From: Pseudomonadota bacterium
Lineage (GTDB): Bacteria; Pseudomonadota; Alphaproteobacteria; Sphingomonadales; Sphingomonadaceae
Assembly (NCBI GenBank): GCA_023426225.1
Contig: JAFABD010000036.1
Coordinates: forward strand, 1-33,647
Length of the DNA stretch: 33,647 nt
Direction of reading: 5' to 3'
Shown: positions 1-7,234 of the stretch, piece by piece
How the letters are laid out: every line of letters starts with the position of its first letter
Position numbering within the stretch: position 1 is the stretch's first letter
Position numbers and translations under genes: made by a program
The notes under the pieces: model-generated
Database searches by the model: none
Seen by the model: only the letters and a program-made list of their open reading frames with translations
Told to the model about the DNA's origin: nothing

Positions 1-109
1 CGGGCTTGCCGCCGGGGGCGCCGGCGAGCGCGGCGGCGGGCACCGCAAGCAGCGCGGTTGCTGCCAGCGCGGCGATGCCGGCGCGGTTCATCGACTTGCT
101 CGAACGCAT
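1..109 (-). CDS. cpaC: CpaC, Flp/Tad pilus outer-membrane secretin (N-terminus only)
   Basis: Only the first 36 codons are inside the window; the gene runs off the left edge. The visible residues form a signal peptide: a basic start (MRSSKSMNR), an Ala/Leu-rich hydrophobic stretch and an AAALAG-type cleavage region. The product is not recognisable from this alone. The call rests on position: it starts one base after the cpaB stop on the same strand, and in Tad pilus loci cpaB is normally followed by the exported secretin CpaC (RcpA), which forms the outer-membrane pore for the pilus. The start is the ATG at 109. Another exported Tad component is possible but less likely. Confidence 0.7.
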   Translation of the reverse strand, partial: MRSSKSMNRAGIAALAATALLAVPAAALAGAPGGKP

Positions 110-110
110 C

Positions 111-1139
111 TCAGTTCTTCCCCCCAAGCGCGACTTCGGTCACGCTGTTGCCGCGCGCGACGATCACCGTCGGGCCGCGATGGACGGGCGCGGCACCCGG
201 AAAGGCCGGTCCCGCGGCGGGTGCGCCCGGCGCGGCGGGCGCGGCGGCGGTCTTGGCCGGCACCGTGCTGCGCTGGAAACGCGACACGTCGGCGCCGGTG
301 GCAAAGGTCGATCCGCCGTCCTGCGGGCGCGAGCCCATGCGCGTCAGCATCGCCTTTTCCTTCCTGGGGTCGGCGGGCACCTGCACCTGGCCGCTCGCGA
401 TCGCGTCCTCCAGGTCGCCGGCATTGTCGGCGATCGAGCGCAGCGAGAGCGAGATCTGGCCCACGGTCTGCGCCACCGCGATCTTCTCGGCGATCTTGGG
501 CGTCGCCTCGACGGTCACGGTCGAATAGGTGTTGACGACGGTGTTGCCCTTGTCGTCGGTCTGCTTGTCGGTGCGCTGGTCGGTCGCCAGCACGCGCAGG
601 TTGCGCAGGATCGTCTCCGATGCCTTCAACGGCGGGCCGTCGCCGCCGCCCGTGACGCTCTGCGTCAGGATCAGGTCGACGCGGTCGCCCGGAAACACGA
701 AACCGGCCACCGCGCTCTGCGCCGAAACCGGCACCGTCACCGCGCGCATCCCCGGTCCCAGCGCCGCCGCCAGGAAACCGCGGTCGCCCGGCTTGACGAG
801 CGCGCCCTGCGTGATCGGCTGGCCGGCCGGGATGGCGTAACGCACCACCGTGCCCTGCAGCTTGGCGGGATCGCTCTGGCCCTTGACGTAATAGGCGCCC
901 TCGACCAGCTCGCGCGGCCAGGCGACGAACTTCACCGCCTGTGCGTCGAGGATCGTCCCCACCGGCAGCGCGCGAGTCGCGACCAGGACTTCGGTGGTGT
1001 TCTGCGGCTGGGCCACGCCTGCCGGTACGGCACCCGCGACCGGGGTCGGCGTGCCGACCACCAGGCTGCGGGCCATGAACGCGGTGATCGCCGCGACGAT
1101 CAACGCGCCGACCAGCAGAATGAGCTTGCGTGCATCCAT
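111..1139 (-). CDS. cpaB: CpaB, Flp/Tad pilus assembly protein
   Basis: A 342-residue protein with an N-terminal membrane anchor (about residues 5-27) followed by a periplasmic part. Residues about 50-110 match an SAF domain, seen in the series VLVATRALPVGTILD, and about 115-250 match the RcpC/CpaB domain. The last 60 residues are rich in Ala, Pro and Gly. CpaB (RcpC) is a periplasmic/inner-membrane part of the Tad secretion machine that helps assemble or gate the CpaC secretin. It lies between cpaA and cpaC on the minus strand, 57 bases after cpaA and one base before cpaC, so the three are probably co-transcribed. Length and domain order are normal for the family. Confidence 0.93.
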   Translation of the reverse strand: MDARKLILLVGALIVAAITAFMARSLVVGTPTPVAGAVPAGVAQPQNTTEVLVATRALPVGTILDAQAVKFVAWPRELVEGAYYVKGQSDPAKLQGTVVRYAIPAGQPITQGALVKPGDRGFLAAALGPGMRAVTVPVSAQSAVAGFVFPGDRVDLILTQSVTGGGDGPPLKASETILRNLRVLATDQRTDKQTDDKGNTVVNTYSTVTVEATPKIAEKIAVAQTVGQISLSLRSIADNAGDLEDAIASGQVQVPADPRKEKAMLTRMGSRPQDGGSTFATGADVSRFQRSTVPAKTAAAPAAPGAPAAGPAFPGAAPVHRGPTVIVARGNSVTEVALGGKN

Positions 1140-1196
1140 TGCGCTACGGGCCTTCTATATGTGCGATATGCCGGCTGGTTGCTTCGGCATTAAGCA

Positions 1197-1670
1197 TCAC
1201 GGGAATCGGTTAAGAATCGGTTCGTGGAGGACGATCAGCGCCGCCAGCGTGATGGCGACGCCGTAGGGGATTTCGATTCCGGCGAGCGGCCGGCGGCGCA
1301 CCAGCCGCGCCCCCACCATCGCCAGCGTCAGCACGCCGCCCAGCAGCGCCATCGCGGTCAGCATCGCGATCAGCGGCTGCAACGGCAGCCACAGCGCCAG
1401 CGCGCCGATCAGCTTGACGTCGCCGCCGCCCATCTGGCCCAGCGCGAACGCGCCGACGAACAGCGCGAACACGATTCCGGCGATGCCGATCTGGATCGCC
1501 GCGTCGGGCCACCAGGCCATGCCCTGCGACCACCACCACAGCGGGGCGGCCAGCGCGATCGCGGCATTCTTCCAGTTGGCGATCTCGCGCGTGCGCACGT
1601 CCTCGATTCCTGCGGAAATCAGCAGGATCGCGAGCCCGATGAGCAAAAAGGTGCCGATTGTTCCCGCCAT
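1197..1670 (-). CDS. cpaA: CpaA, A24-family prepilin peptidase of the Tad pilus
   Basis: A 157-residue polytopic membrane protein made almost wholly of hydrophobic helices. The two aspartates expected of an A24 aspartic prepilin peptidase are visible: D24 in GIEDVRTREI and D84 in GGGDVKL, the family's GxGDxK motif. It should cleave the leader of Flp pilins at the inner membrane. The short length fits CpaA/TadV rather than the larger PilD, which carries an extra methylase domain. It is the first gene of the operon, divergent from the hydrolase at 1722 with only 51 bases between them. No pilin gene lies upstream, where it sits in Caulobacter. Confidence 0.93.
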   Translation of the reverse strand: MAGTIGTFLLIGLAILLISAGIEDVRTREIANWKNAAIALAAPLWWWSQGMAWWPDAAIQIGIAGIVFALFVGAFALGQMGGGDVKLIGALALWLPLQPLIAMLTAMALLGGVLTLAMVGARLVRRRPLAGIEIPYGVAITLAALIVLHEPILNRFP

Positions 1671-1721
1671 TTGCGGTTAACGCCTAGACGCTGCGGCTTA
1701 GCAAAACGTAACCATGGCCCT

Positions 1722-2675
1722 ATGGCAGCTCCCTCGATCGACCGCCGCGCCATCCCTGCGGGTGCGCGCGTCTCCCGCTGGCCCGCGCGCGACGGCTGGG
1801 CGCTGCGCAGCTTCGACTGGCCCGCCGCCGGGGACGCCGCCCCGCGCGGCAGCATCCTGTTCCAGACCGGGCGCGGCGACGTGTTCGAGAAATATCTTGA
1901 GGCGTTCGGCCACTGGCACCGCCAGGGCTGGTCGATCCGCGCGTTCGACTGGCGCGGCCAGGGCGGGTCGGGGCGACTCACGCCGCATCCGCAATGCGGC
2001 CATATCGACCGGTTCGAGACGTTCATCGACGATCTCGCCGCCTTCCATGCCGAATGGCGCGCCGACTCGGCGGGGCCGCGCGTGGTGATGGGACATTCGA
2101 TGGGCGGGCATCTGGTGCTGCGCGCGCTGGTCGAAGGCGCGATCGACGCCGATGCCGCGGTGCTGATCGCGCCGATGCTGGGGGTGCGCAGTCCGCTGGG
2201 CGCGCTGTCCGAACGCGCCGCGCGGCTGATGGGGGCGCTCGGCGATCCCGCGCGGCCCGCCTGGCGCGGCAATGAAAAGCCCTACACCACCGAAACGCGC
2301 GCCGACCTGCTCACGCACGATGCCGATCGCTATGCCGACGAGCTGTGGTGGCAGGCGGCCCAGCCCGAAACGCTCACCGGCCCGCCGAGCTGGCACTGGC
2401 TGGCCGAGGCGTTCGCCTCGATGCGCCGGCTCGAACGCGACCCGCGGCTCGCTGAGCTGGCGACGCCGCTGCTGATGCTCGTGGCCGATGCCGACGGGCT
2501 CGTCGATCCGCGAGTCGCGCGGCGCGTCGCGGCGCGGTTGCCGCACGCGCGGGTCGAGGCATTCGGCCGCGAAAGCGCGCACGAAATCCTGCGGGAGGTT
2601 GACCCCGTGCGCCTGCGGGCGCTTGGTGCGATCGACCAGTTCCTTGCGGCCGAGGCCAGCGCAGAAGACCGATGA
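1722..2675 (+). CDS. alpha/beta hydrolase, PldB/monoacylglycerol-lipase-like
   Basis: A 317-residue alpha/beta hydrolase of the serine aminopeptidase/Hydrolase_4 type, which includes lysophospholipase L2 (PldB) and monoacylglycerol lipases. The nucleophile elbow is GHSMGG with Ser126. The acid is probably the Asp in VADADGLVDP, and the His is in ESAHEIL near the C-terminus. The family motif DWRGQGGSGR is at residues 76-85. There is no signal peptide, so it is probably cytoplasmic or peripheral on the inner membrane. The start is the ATG at 1722; a longer open frame upstream runs antisense to cpaA and is not coding. The stop overlaps the start of the next gene (ATGA), so the two are probably translated together. 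The exact lipid substrate cannot be read from sequence. Confidence 0.88.
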   Translation: MAAPSIDRRAIPAGARVSRWPARDGWALRSFDWPAAGDAAPRGSILFQTGRGDVFEKYLEAFGHWHRQGWSIRAFDWRGQGGSGRLTPHPQCGHIDRFETFIDDLAAFHAEWRADSAGPRVVMGHSMGGHLVLRALVEGAIDADAAVLIAPMLGVRSPLGALSERAARLMGALGDPARPAWRGNEKPYTTETRADLLTHDADRYADELWWQAAQPETLTGPPSWHWLAEAFASMRRLERDPRLAELATPLLMLVADADGLVDPRVARRVAARLPHARVEAFGRESAHEILREVDPVRLRALGAIDQFLAAEASAEDR

Positions 2676-3754
2676 ATCGTTACGACATTGCCATTGTGGG
2701 CGCCGGGATCGCCGGCGCCGGGCTTGCGGCCGAGCTTGCGCCGCACGCGCGCGTGCTGCTGCTCGAGGCAGAGGATCGCCCCGGCTATCACGCGACCGGG
2801 CGGTCGGCGGCCTATTGGTCCGAAACCTATGGCGGGCCGGGGGTTCAGCCGCTCACCAGCGCGTCGGGCGCGTTCCTGCGCGACGGGGGCTTTCTCGAAC
2901 CGCTCGGGTCGCTTCATATCGGCCGCGCCGACGAGGCGCCCGCGATTGAGGCGTTCCTGCGCGAGTTCGAAGGGACGGGGGTGCCGCTCGCGCCCGTCGA
3001 CCCGGCGACGATGGTGCCGGGGCTGCGCCCCGACTGGACGCTTGCGGTGCTCGAATCGAGCTGCGCCTATATCGACGTCGCCGCGCTCCACGGCGCCTTC
3101 CTTGCCGCGGCGCGCCGGGCGGGGGCGGTGCTCCAGGTCTCGGCAGAGCTGCATGCGGCCGAATGGGGCGCCGACGGCTGGCGGATCGCGACGCGCGCGG
3201 GCGATTTCGCCGCGGGGCTGCTCGTCGATGCGGCCGGGGCGTGGGCCGATGTCGTCGCCGAACGCGCGGGCGTCGCGCCGATCGGCATCCAGCCCTATCG
3301 CCGCACGATGGTCCAGCTCCGGCCCGATCCGCTCGCGCCGGCGGGGCTGCCGCACGTCGCGCATATCGGCGGCACCTTCTATTTCAAGCGCGAGGGCGGC
3401 GGGCGGCTGTGGCTCAGCCCGCATGACGAGATCCCCAGCGATCCGTGCGACGCCCAGCCCGAACTGATCGACGTCGCCACCGCGATCGACCGGTTCGAGC
3501 ATGTCGTCGACTGGGGTGTCGCGGCGGTCGAGCACAAATGGGCGGGGCTGCGCAGCTTCGCGCCCGACCGGCTGCCCGTCTATGGCTTCGACTCGGCGCG
3601 GCCGGGCTTCTTCTGGTGCGCGGGGCAGGGCGGCTTCGGCATCCAGACCGCGCCCGCGGCGGCGCGGCTGGCGGCGGCGATGATCCTCGGCGACGCCCGC
3701 GTCGCGGTGCCGCACGGCGTCGATCCCGCGCGTTACGCGCCGTCGCGCTTCTGA
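2672..3754 (+). CDS. FAD-dependent oxidoreductase, D-arginine dehydrogenase (DauA)-like
   Basis: A 360-residue flavoprotein of the DAO/DadA family. The Rossmann dinucleotide motif GAGIAG is at residues 10-15, and a C-terminal FAD-contact segment GQGGFGIQT lies near 315. Several segments recall Pseudomonas D-arginine dehydrogenase DauA: GYHATGRSAA at 38-47, GIQPYRR, and KWAGLRSF. Such enzymes oxidise D-amino acids to imino acids and pass electrons to the respiratory chain rather than to oxygen. Compared with DauA as I recall it, the active-site loop has Tyr48 in place of His48, so the substrate may differ. The gene overlaps the upstream hydrolase by four bases and ends just before a hairpin terminator. 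The family is secure; the substrate is not. Confidence 0.85.
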   Translation: MNRYDIAIVGAGIAGAGLAAELAPHARVLLLEAEDRPGYHATGRSAAYWSETYGGPGVQPLTSASGAFLRDGGFLEPLGSLHIGRADEAPAIEAFLREFEGTGVPLAPVDPATMVPGLRPDWTLAVLESSCAYIDVAALHGAFLAAARRAGAVLQVSAELHAAEWGADGWRIATRAGDFAAGLLVDAAGAWADVVAERAGVAPIGIQPYRRTMVQLRPDPLAPAGLPHVAHIGGTFYFKREGGGRLWLSPHDEIPSDPCDAQPELIDVATAIDRFEHVVDWGVAAVEHKWAGLRSFAPDRLPVYGFDSARPGFFWCAGQGGFGIQTAPAAARLAAAMILGDARVAVPHGVDPARYAPSRF

Positions 3755-3759
3755 AGGCG

Positions 3760-3787
3760 CGGGCGCGGGGCGCCCGGTCGATTTTTT
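3760..3787 (+). terminator. rho-independent-type terminator after the flavoprotein gene
   Basis: A perfect 6-bp GC stem (3760-3765 with 3771-3776) with a 5-base loop is followed, after five bases, by six T residues ending at 3787. It lies just past the stop at 3754 and should end the hydrolase-flavoprotein transcript before the thioesterase gene. The offset of the T run from the stem is slightly long. Confidence 0.6.
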
Positions 3788-3834
3788 GCAGGTGCAGCAT
3801 CGCTTTCGCGCCGGCGCGGTGCTATCCTTGCGTT

Positions 3835-4248
3835 ATGGCACGTCAGGCGGTTCCGTTCGATTTTCCCGTGAATGTTGCCCGTGAGGATATCGACTTCATG
3901 GGTCATGTGAACAACGCCAGCTATCTGAAATGGGTGCAGGCGGCGGTCATCAGCCACTGGCAGCGGCTCGCGCCCGCCGATGCGGTGACCGAGCATCTCT
4001 GGGTCGCGCTCAAGCACGAGATCACCTATCGCCGCCCCGCCTTTCTCGAGGACGATGTCGTCGCGACGGTGCTGCTCGAAAAGGTGCAGGGCGCGCGCGC
4101 CTTCTACGAAACGGTCATCAAGCGCGGGTCCGAAGTGCTGGCCGAGGTCAAGTCGAGCTGGTGCTGCCTCGATGCGGCGACCCGTCGACCGGCACGTCTC
4201 GCGCAGAACGTGATCGACCGGTTTTTCGTCCGCAACGACGCCGAATAG
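3835..4248 (+). CDS. acyl-CoA thioesterase, hotdog fold (4HBT/YbgC type)
   Basis: A 137-residue single-domain hotdog protein. The 4-hydroxybenzoyl-CoA-thioesterase signature DFMGHVNNASYL is at residues 20-31; Asp20 is the expected catalytic acid and HVNN starts the long hotdog helix. Proteins of this type hydrolyse acyl-CoA thioesters in the cytoplasm, usually as tetramers; the acyl chain cannot be predicted. The start is the ATG at 3835. A longer in-frame reading would run back through the preceding gene in the wrong frame. The gene stands alone between a terminator on its left and a structured intergenic region on its right. Confidence 0.87.
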   Translation: MARQAVPFDFPVNVAREDIDFMGHVNNASYLKWVQAAVISHWQRLAPADAVTEHLWVALKHEITYRRPAFLEDDVVATVLLEKVQGARAFYETVIKRGSEVLAEVKSSWCCLDAATRRPARLAQNVIDRFFVRNDAE

Positions 4249-4260
4249 GCAGCAAAATCG

Positions 4261-4310
4261 CGCCAATGGCGGTTTTTTGCGCGAAAATGCGCGATCTGTC
4301 CTGCCATTGG
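4261..4310 (+). terminator. nested inverted repeats downstream of the thioesterase gene
   Basis: A 4-bp GC stem (4261-4264 with 4268-4271) followed by six T residues looks like a small intrinsic terminator. A larger alternative pairs ccaatggc at 4263-4270 perfectly with gccattgg at 4303-4310, enclosing a second GC hairpin (gcgc...gcgc). The two folds are mutually exclusive. It lies between the thioesterase stop and the small FlbD-like gene. Confidence 0.45.
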
Positions 4311-4423
4311 GGCGGGTTTCCTTCAAAATCTTGCCCGCCGATCCGCGCCCGCGGCCGCCAATCTCCTAAATGACTCGAATGGTGGCTGCGTGCCGCCAGT
4401 GTCGTTGTGGAGCAAGAAGCGTC

Positions 4424-4639
4424 ATGAATGAAAAGCCCCGGTTCGTCGTGTTGAAGGCTATCAACGGGGAGCCGATCGTGGTCAATCTTGCCGCGGTACG
4501 CACCGTTTCGACGATCGAATTCGCCGGCGACCATGTCGGCGTGATCGCTTTCGACAAGGATCATGAGGTCGTGATCGGCTCGACGGTCGAGGAATTCCTC
4601 ACCGCGCTCGCCGCCGCCCCCGCGCGCGTCGGCGACTAG
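4424..4639 (+). CDS. small FlbD-like protein of unknown function
   Basis: A 71-residue soluble protein from the ATG at 4424, which has a GGAG element about 11 bases upstream. An in-frame ATG at 4370 would add 18 Cys/Arg-rich residues that do not look like part of the domain. The core, with LKAINGEPIVVNL early, an alternating hydrophobic/charged middle and STVEEFLTAL at the end, resembles the Pfam FlbD family (INGxxxxxN...V..S.eE). FlbD-like proteins of this small class occur next to flagellar genes in Gram-positives and spirochaetes; no motility gene is near here. The function is unknown and the resemblance is by eye only. Confidence 0.65.
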   Translation: MNEKPRFVVLKAINGEPIVVNLAAVRTVSTIEFAGDHVGVIAFDKDHEVVIGSTVEEFLTALAAAPARVGD

Positions 4640-4680
4640 GCATTTTCGCGTCGGCCGTGACGGCCGGCGACCTGGAAAAT
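4638..4680. terminator. bidirectional terminator between convergent genes
   Basis: GCATTTT at 4638-4644 pairs with AAAATGC at 4674-4680. Inside, 4648-4654 pairs with 4660-4666 (7 bp, one G-T). A GC-rich stem with an A run on one side and a T run on the other suits termination on both strands. It lies between the small plus-strand gene ending at 4639 and rnhA, whose 3' end is at 4726 on the minus strand. Confidence 0.6.
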
Positions 4681-4725
4681 GCGGCAATCCCGAATCCGGA
4701 GCGTCTTCGCCCAGCGTGAAACGCT

Positions 4726-5166
4726 CTAGAACCGCAGCGCCGCGTCGCTCGCCAGCCGGTCCGCCCGCTCGTTGTCGGGATGGCCGGCATGGCCCTTCAC
4801 CCATTGCCATTCGACGCGATGCGGCTTGGCGGCGGCAAGCAGTTCCTGCCACAGCTCGGCATTCTTCACCGGCTTCTTGTCGGCGGTTTTCCAGCCGTTT
4901 TTCAGCCAGCCATGGATCCACTTGGTCAGCCCGTCCATGACGTAGCGGCTGTCGGTGGACAGCGTCACGCGGCACGGCCGCTTGAGCGCCCGCAGCCCCT
5001 CGATCGCCGCCATCAGTTCCATGCGGTTGTTGGTCGTGTGCGCCTCGCCGCCCGAAAGCTCCTTTTCGGTCGTGCCCATCCGCAGCACGACGCCCCAGCC
5101 GCCGCGCCCGGGATTGCCCTTGCACGCGCCGTCGGTCGCGATCTCGACATGCGGCAATTCGCTCAT
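4726..5166 (-). CDS. rnhA: ribonuclease HI
   Basis: A 146-residue RNase HI that cleaves the RNA strand of RNA-DNA hybrids, removing primers and R-loops. The metal-binding and catalytic residues are all present: D12 (ATDGACKGNPG), E50 (NNRMEL), D72 (STDSRYV), H126 (KGHAGH) and D136 (DNERAD). They are two residues further on than D10, E48, D70, H124 and D134 of the E. coli enzyme. The basic handle region WLKNGWKTADKKPVKN is also kept. The start overlaps the thrB stop by four bases, making rnhA the last gene of ispH-thrB-rnhA. Length is normal. Confidence 0.97.
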   Translation of the reverse strand: MSELPHVEIATDGACKGNPGRGGWGVVLRMGTTEKELSGGEAHTTNNRMELMAAIEGLRALKRPCRVTLSTDSRYVMDGLTKWIHGWLKNGWKTADKKPVKNAELWQELLAAAKPHRVEWQWVKGHAGHPDNERADRLASDAALRF

Positions 5167-6131
5167 GCCAGCGTCCCCAGCCGCGCGGCCAGATCGGCGT
5201 CATACACCTTCAGCCGCCGCCAGAAGGCCAGCGGATCCTTGCGCGTCACCAGCGCGTCGGCGGGGGTGTTCAGCCAGTCCCAGGCGCGCGACAGCGTGAA
5301 GCGGATGCACGATCCCGCCGCCAGGCCGCCGAATGCCGCCCGCTCGGCCTCGCGCAACGGATAGTGTCGGGAATAGCCCTCGATCAGCGCATCGCCCACC
5401 GCCGCGTCGAACCGGCGGCCGGTCGGGTCGAACGCCCAGGCGGTGTGCGCCACCGCCAGGTCATAGAGGCGGATGTCGGTGCACGCGAAATAGAAGTCGA
5501 TCAGCCCCGTCACCCGCTCGCCCAGCATCAGGACGTTGTCGGGGAACAGGTCGGCATGGATCGCGCAGCGGTCGAGCCCGTCGCGGTCCCAGCGCGCGGC
5601 CAGCCGGTCGAGCGCCGTGCCGATATCGTCATAGAGGCCGGGTGCGATCTCGTTCAGGCTCGTGCCGCACCGCTCGAACAGCGGCTGCCAGGTGTCGAAA
5701 CCCATCGAATTCGGCCGGTCGAGCGGGAAATCGGCGACCGCGCGGTGCATCCGCCCCAGCGCGGCGCCTGCCGCCTGCGCCTGCGGCGGGGTGGGGTGCG
5801 ACACCGAAACGCCCGACAGGAACTGGATCAGGCACGCCGGGCGCCCCTCCAGCTCGTGGATCAGCCGACCGTCGCGATCGGGCACCGCGGGCGGCACCGG
5901 CAGCCCGTGCGACGCCAGGTGGTCGAGCAGCGCCATGAAATAGGGCAGGTCGCCCGCCGCCACGCGCTTTTCATACAGCGTCAGGATGAAGCGGCTCTTG
6001 GTCGTGTCGACCAGATAGTTGCTGTTCTCGACCCCCTCGGCGATCCCCTTGGCCGAAACGAGTTCGCCGACGTCGAAGCGTGCGAGAAAGGCCGAGAGCG
6101 CCTCGGCCGAAACCTGCGTATAAACCGCCAT
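5163..6131 (-). CDS. thrB: homoserine kinase, aminoglycoside-phosphotransferase-fold type
   Basis: A 322-residue kinase of the APH/choline-kinase fold, the alphaproteobacterial type of ThrB, unrelated to the GHMP-type E. coli enzyme. It phosphorylates homoserine for threonine synthesis. Visible features are the opening MAVYTQVSAEAL, the nucleotide-binding GVENSNYLV at about 33-41, the catalytic loop HADLFPDN at 192-199 (Asp194) and the metal-binding IDFYFA with Asp212. It sits four bases after ispH and overlaps rnhA by four bases, an order I know from sphingomonads and relatives. Length is normal for the family. Confidence 0.94.
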   Translation of the reverse strand: MAVYTQVSAEALSAFLARFDVGELVSAKGIAEGVENSNYLVDTTKSRFILTLYEKRVAAGDLPYFMALLDHLASHGLPVPPAVPDRDGRLIHELEGRPACLIQFLSGVSVSHPTPPQAQAAGAALGRMHRAVADFPLDRPNSMGFDTWQPLFERCGTSLNEIAPGLYDDIGTALDRLAARWDRDGLDRCAIHADLFPDNVLMLGERVTGLIDFYFACTDIRLYDLAVAHTAWAFDPTGRRFDAAVGDALIEGYSRHYPLREAERAAFGGLAAGSCIRFTLSRAWDWLNTPADALVTRKDPLAFWRRLKVYDADLAARLGTLA

Positions 6132-6135
6132 GCGC

Positions 6136-7089
6136 TCAGGCGGCTTCCAGGCCGCGCGGCAGCTTGAAGGTCACGTTTTCCTCGATCGTCGCCACCGCTT
6201 CCTCGCGCACGTCGAAGCGCGTCGCCAGCCGGTCGACGACCTCGCGCACCAGCAGTTCGGGGGCCGAAGCGCCGGCGGTGATCCCCACGCTCGTCACGCC
6301 GTCGAACCAGGCGAAGTCGATGTCGTCGGCGCGCTGGATCAGCGTCGCGCAGGCGCCCGAACGGCTCGCGACCTCGACCAGCCGCTTCGAATTGGACGAA
6401 TTGGGCGCACCGATCACGAGCACCAGCTGGGCGCGGTCGGCGATCGCCTTCACCGCCGCCTGGCGGTTCGACGTCGCATAACAGATGTCGTCCGCACCCG
6501 GCGCCACGATCTGCGGAAAGCGTCGCTTGAGCACTTCAAGCACCGCGGCCGTATCGTCGACCGACAGCGTCGTCTGCGTCAGAAAGGCGAGCTGGTCGGC
6601 GTCGGGCACCGTCACGCGTTCGGCGTCCTCGACCGTCTCGACCAGCGTGATCGCGCCGTCGGGCACCTGGCCGAACGTGCCGATCACCTCGGGATGGCCG
6701 GCATGGCCGACGAACAGGATGTGCCGGCCCGCCGCGACATGGCGTTCGGCCTGGCGATGCACCTTCGACACCAGCGGGCAGGTCGCGTCGAGATACGACA
6801 GGCCGCGCTCCTCGGCGCGCGCGGGCACCACCTTGGGGACGCCGTGCGCCGAAAACACCACCGGCACGCCGTCGGGCACCTGGTCGAGCTCGTCGACGAA
6901 CACCGCGCCCTTCTCGCGCAGCGTGTCGACGACATATTTGTTGTGGACGATCTCGTGGCGCACATAGACCGGGGCGCCATATTTCTCGATCGCCAGTTCG
7001 ACGATGCGGATCGCGCGATCGACACCGGCGCAGAAGCCGCGCGGGGCGGCGATGAGCAGCTCGAGGGCGGGTTTGCGGGCTTCGTCCAT
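6136..7089 (-). CDS. ispH: 4-hydroxy-3-methylbut-2-enyl diphosphate reductase
   Basis: A 317-residue IspH (LytB), the last enzyme of the MEP pathway, which turns HMBPP into IPP and DMAPP using a [4Fe-4S] cluster. The three cluster cysteines are present: C20 (PRGFCAGV), C104 (DATCPLV) and C203 (DDICYATSNRQ). The substrate-binding histidines (VRHEIVHN, SAHGVP) and the Glu-containing region are also in place. The ATG at 7089 gives the usual N-terminus; the open frame extends further upstream but only as an antisense shadow of the lipoprotein gene. It heads the ispH-thrB-rnhA operon and is divergent from the lipoprotein gene at 7235. Confidence 0.97.
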   Translation of the reverse strand: MDEARKPALELLIAAPRGFCAGVDRAIRIVELAIEKYGAPVYVRHEIVHNKYVVDTLREKGAVFVDELDQVPDGVPVVFSAHGVPKVVPARAEERGLSYLDATCPLVSKVHRQAERHVAAGRHILFVGHAGHPEVIGTFGQVPDGAITLVETVEDAERVTVPDADQLAFLTQTTLSVDDTAAVLEVLKRRFPQIVAPGADDICYATSNRQAAVKAIADRAQLVLVIGAPNSSNSKRLVEVASRSGACATLIQRADDIDFAWFDGVTSVGITAGASAPELLVREVVDRLATRFDVREEAVATIEENVTFKLPRGLEAA

Positions 7090-7234
7090 GGTCCGGGCTC
7101 TACGCGATTGCTTGCGCGGGCGAAAGCCGGTTCCTATGGTGCGCGCCGCAACGGGCCGCCATGCAAATGGGTGGCCCGTTTGCTTCGCCGAATTGTTCCG
7201 AATACCCCGTGTTTCGCTGAAAGGTGCCCGCCCC

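Noticed and set aside
1140..1215. CtrA-type binding site near the cpaA/cpaB junction
   Set aside because: TTAA elements are present, but not with the seven-base spacing of the CtrA box.
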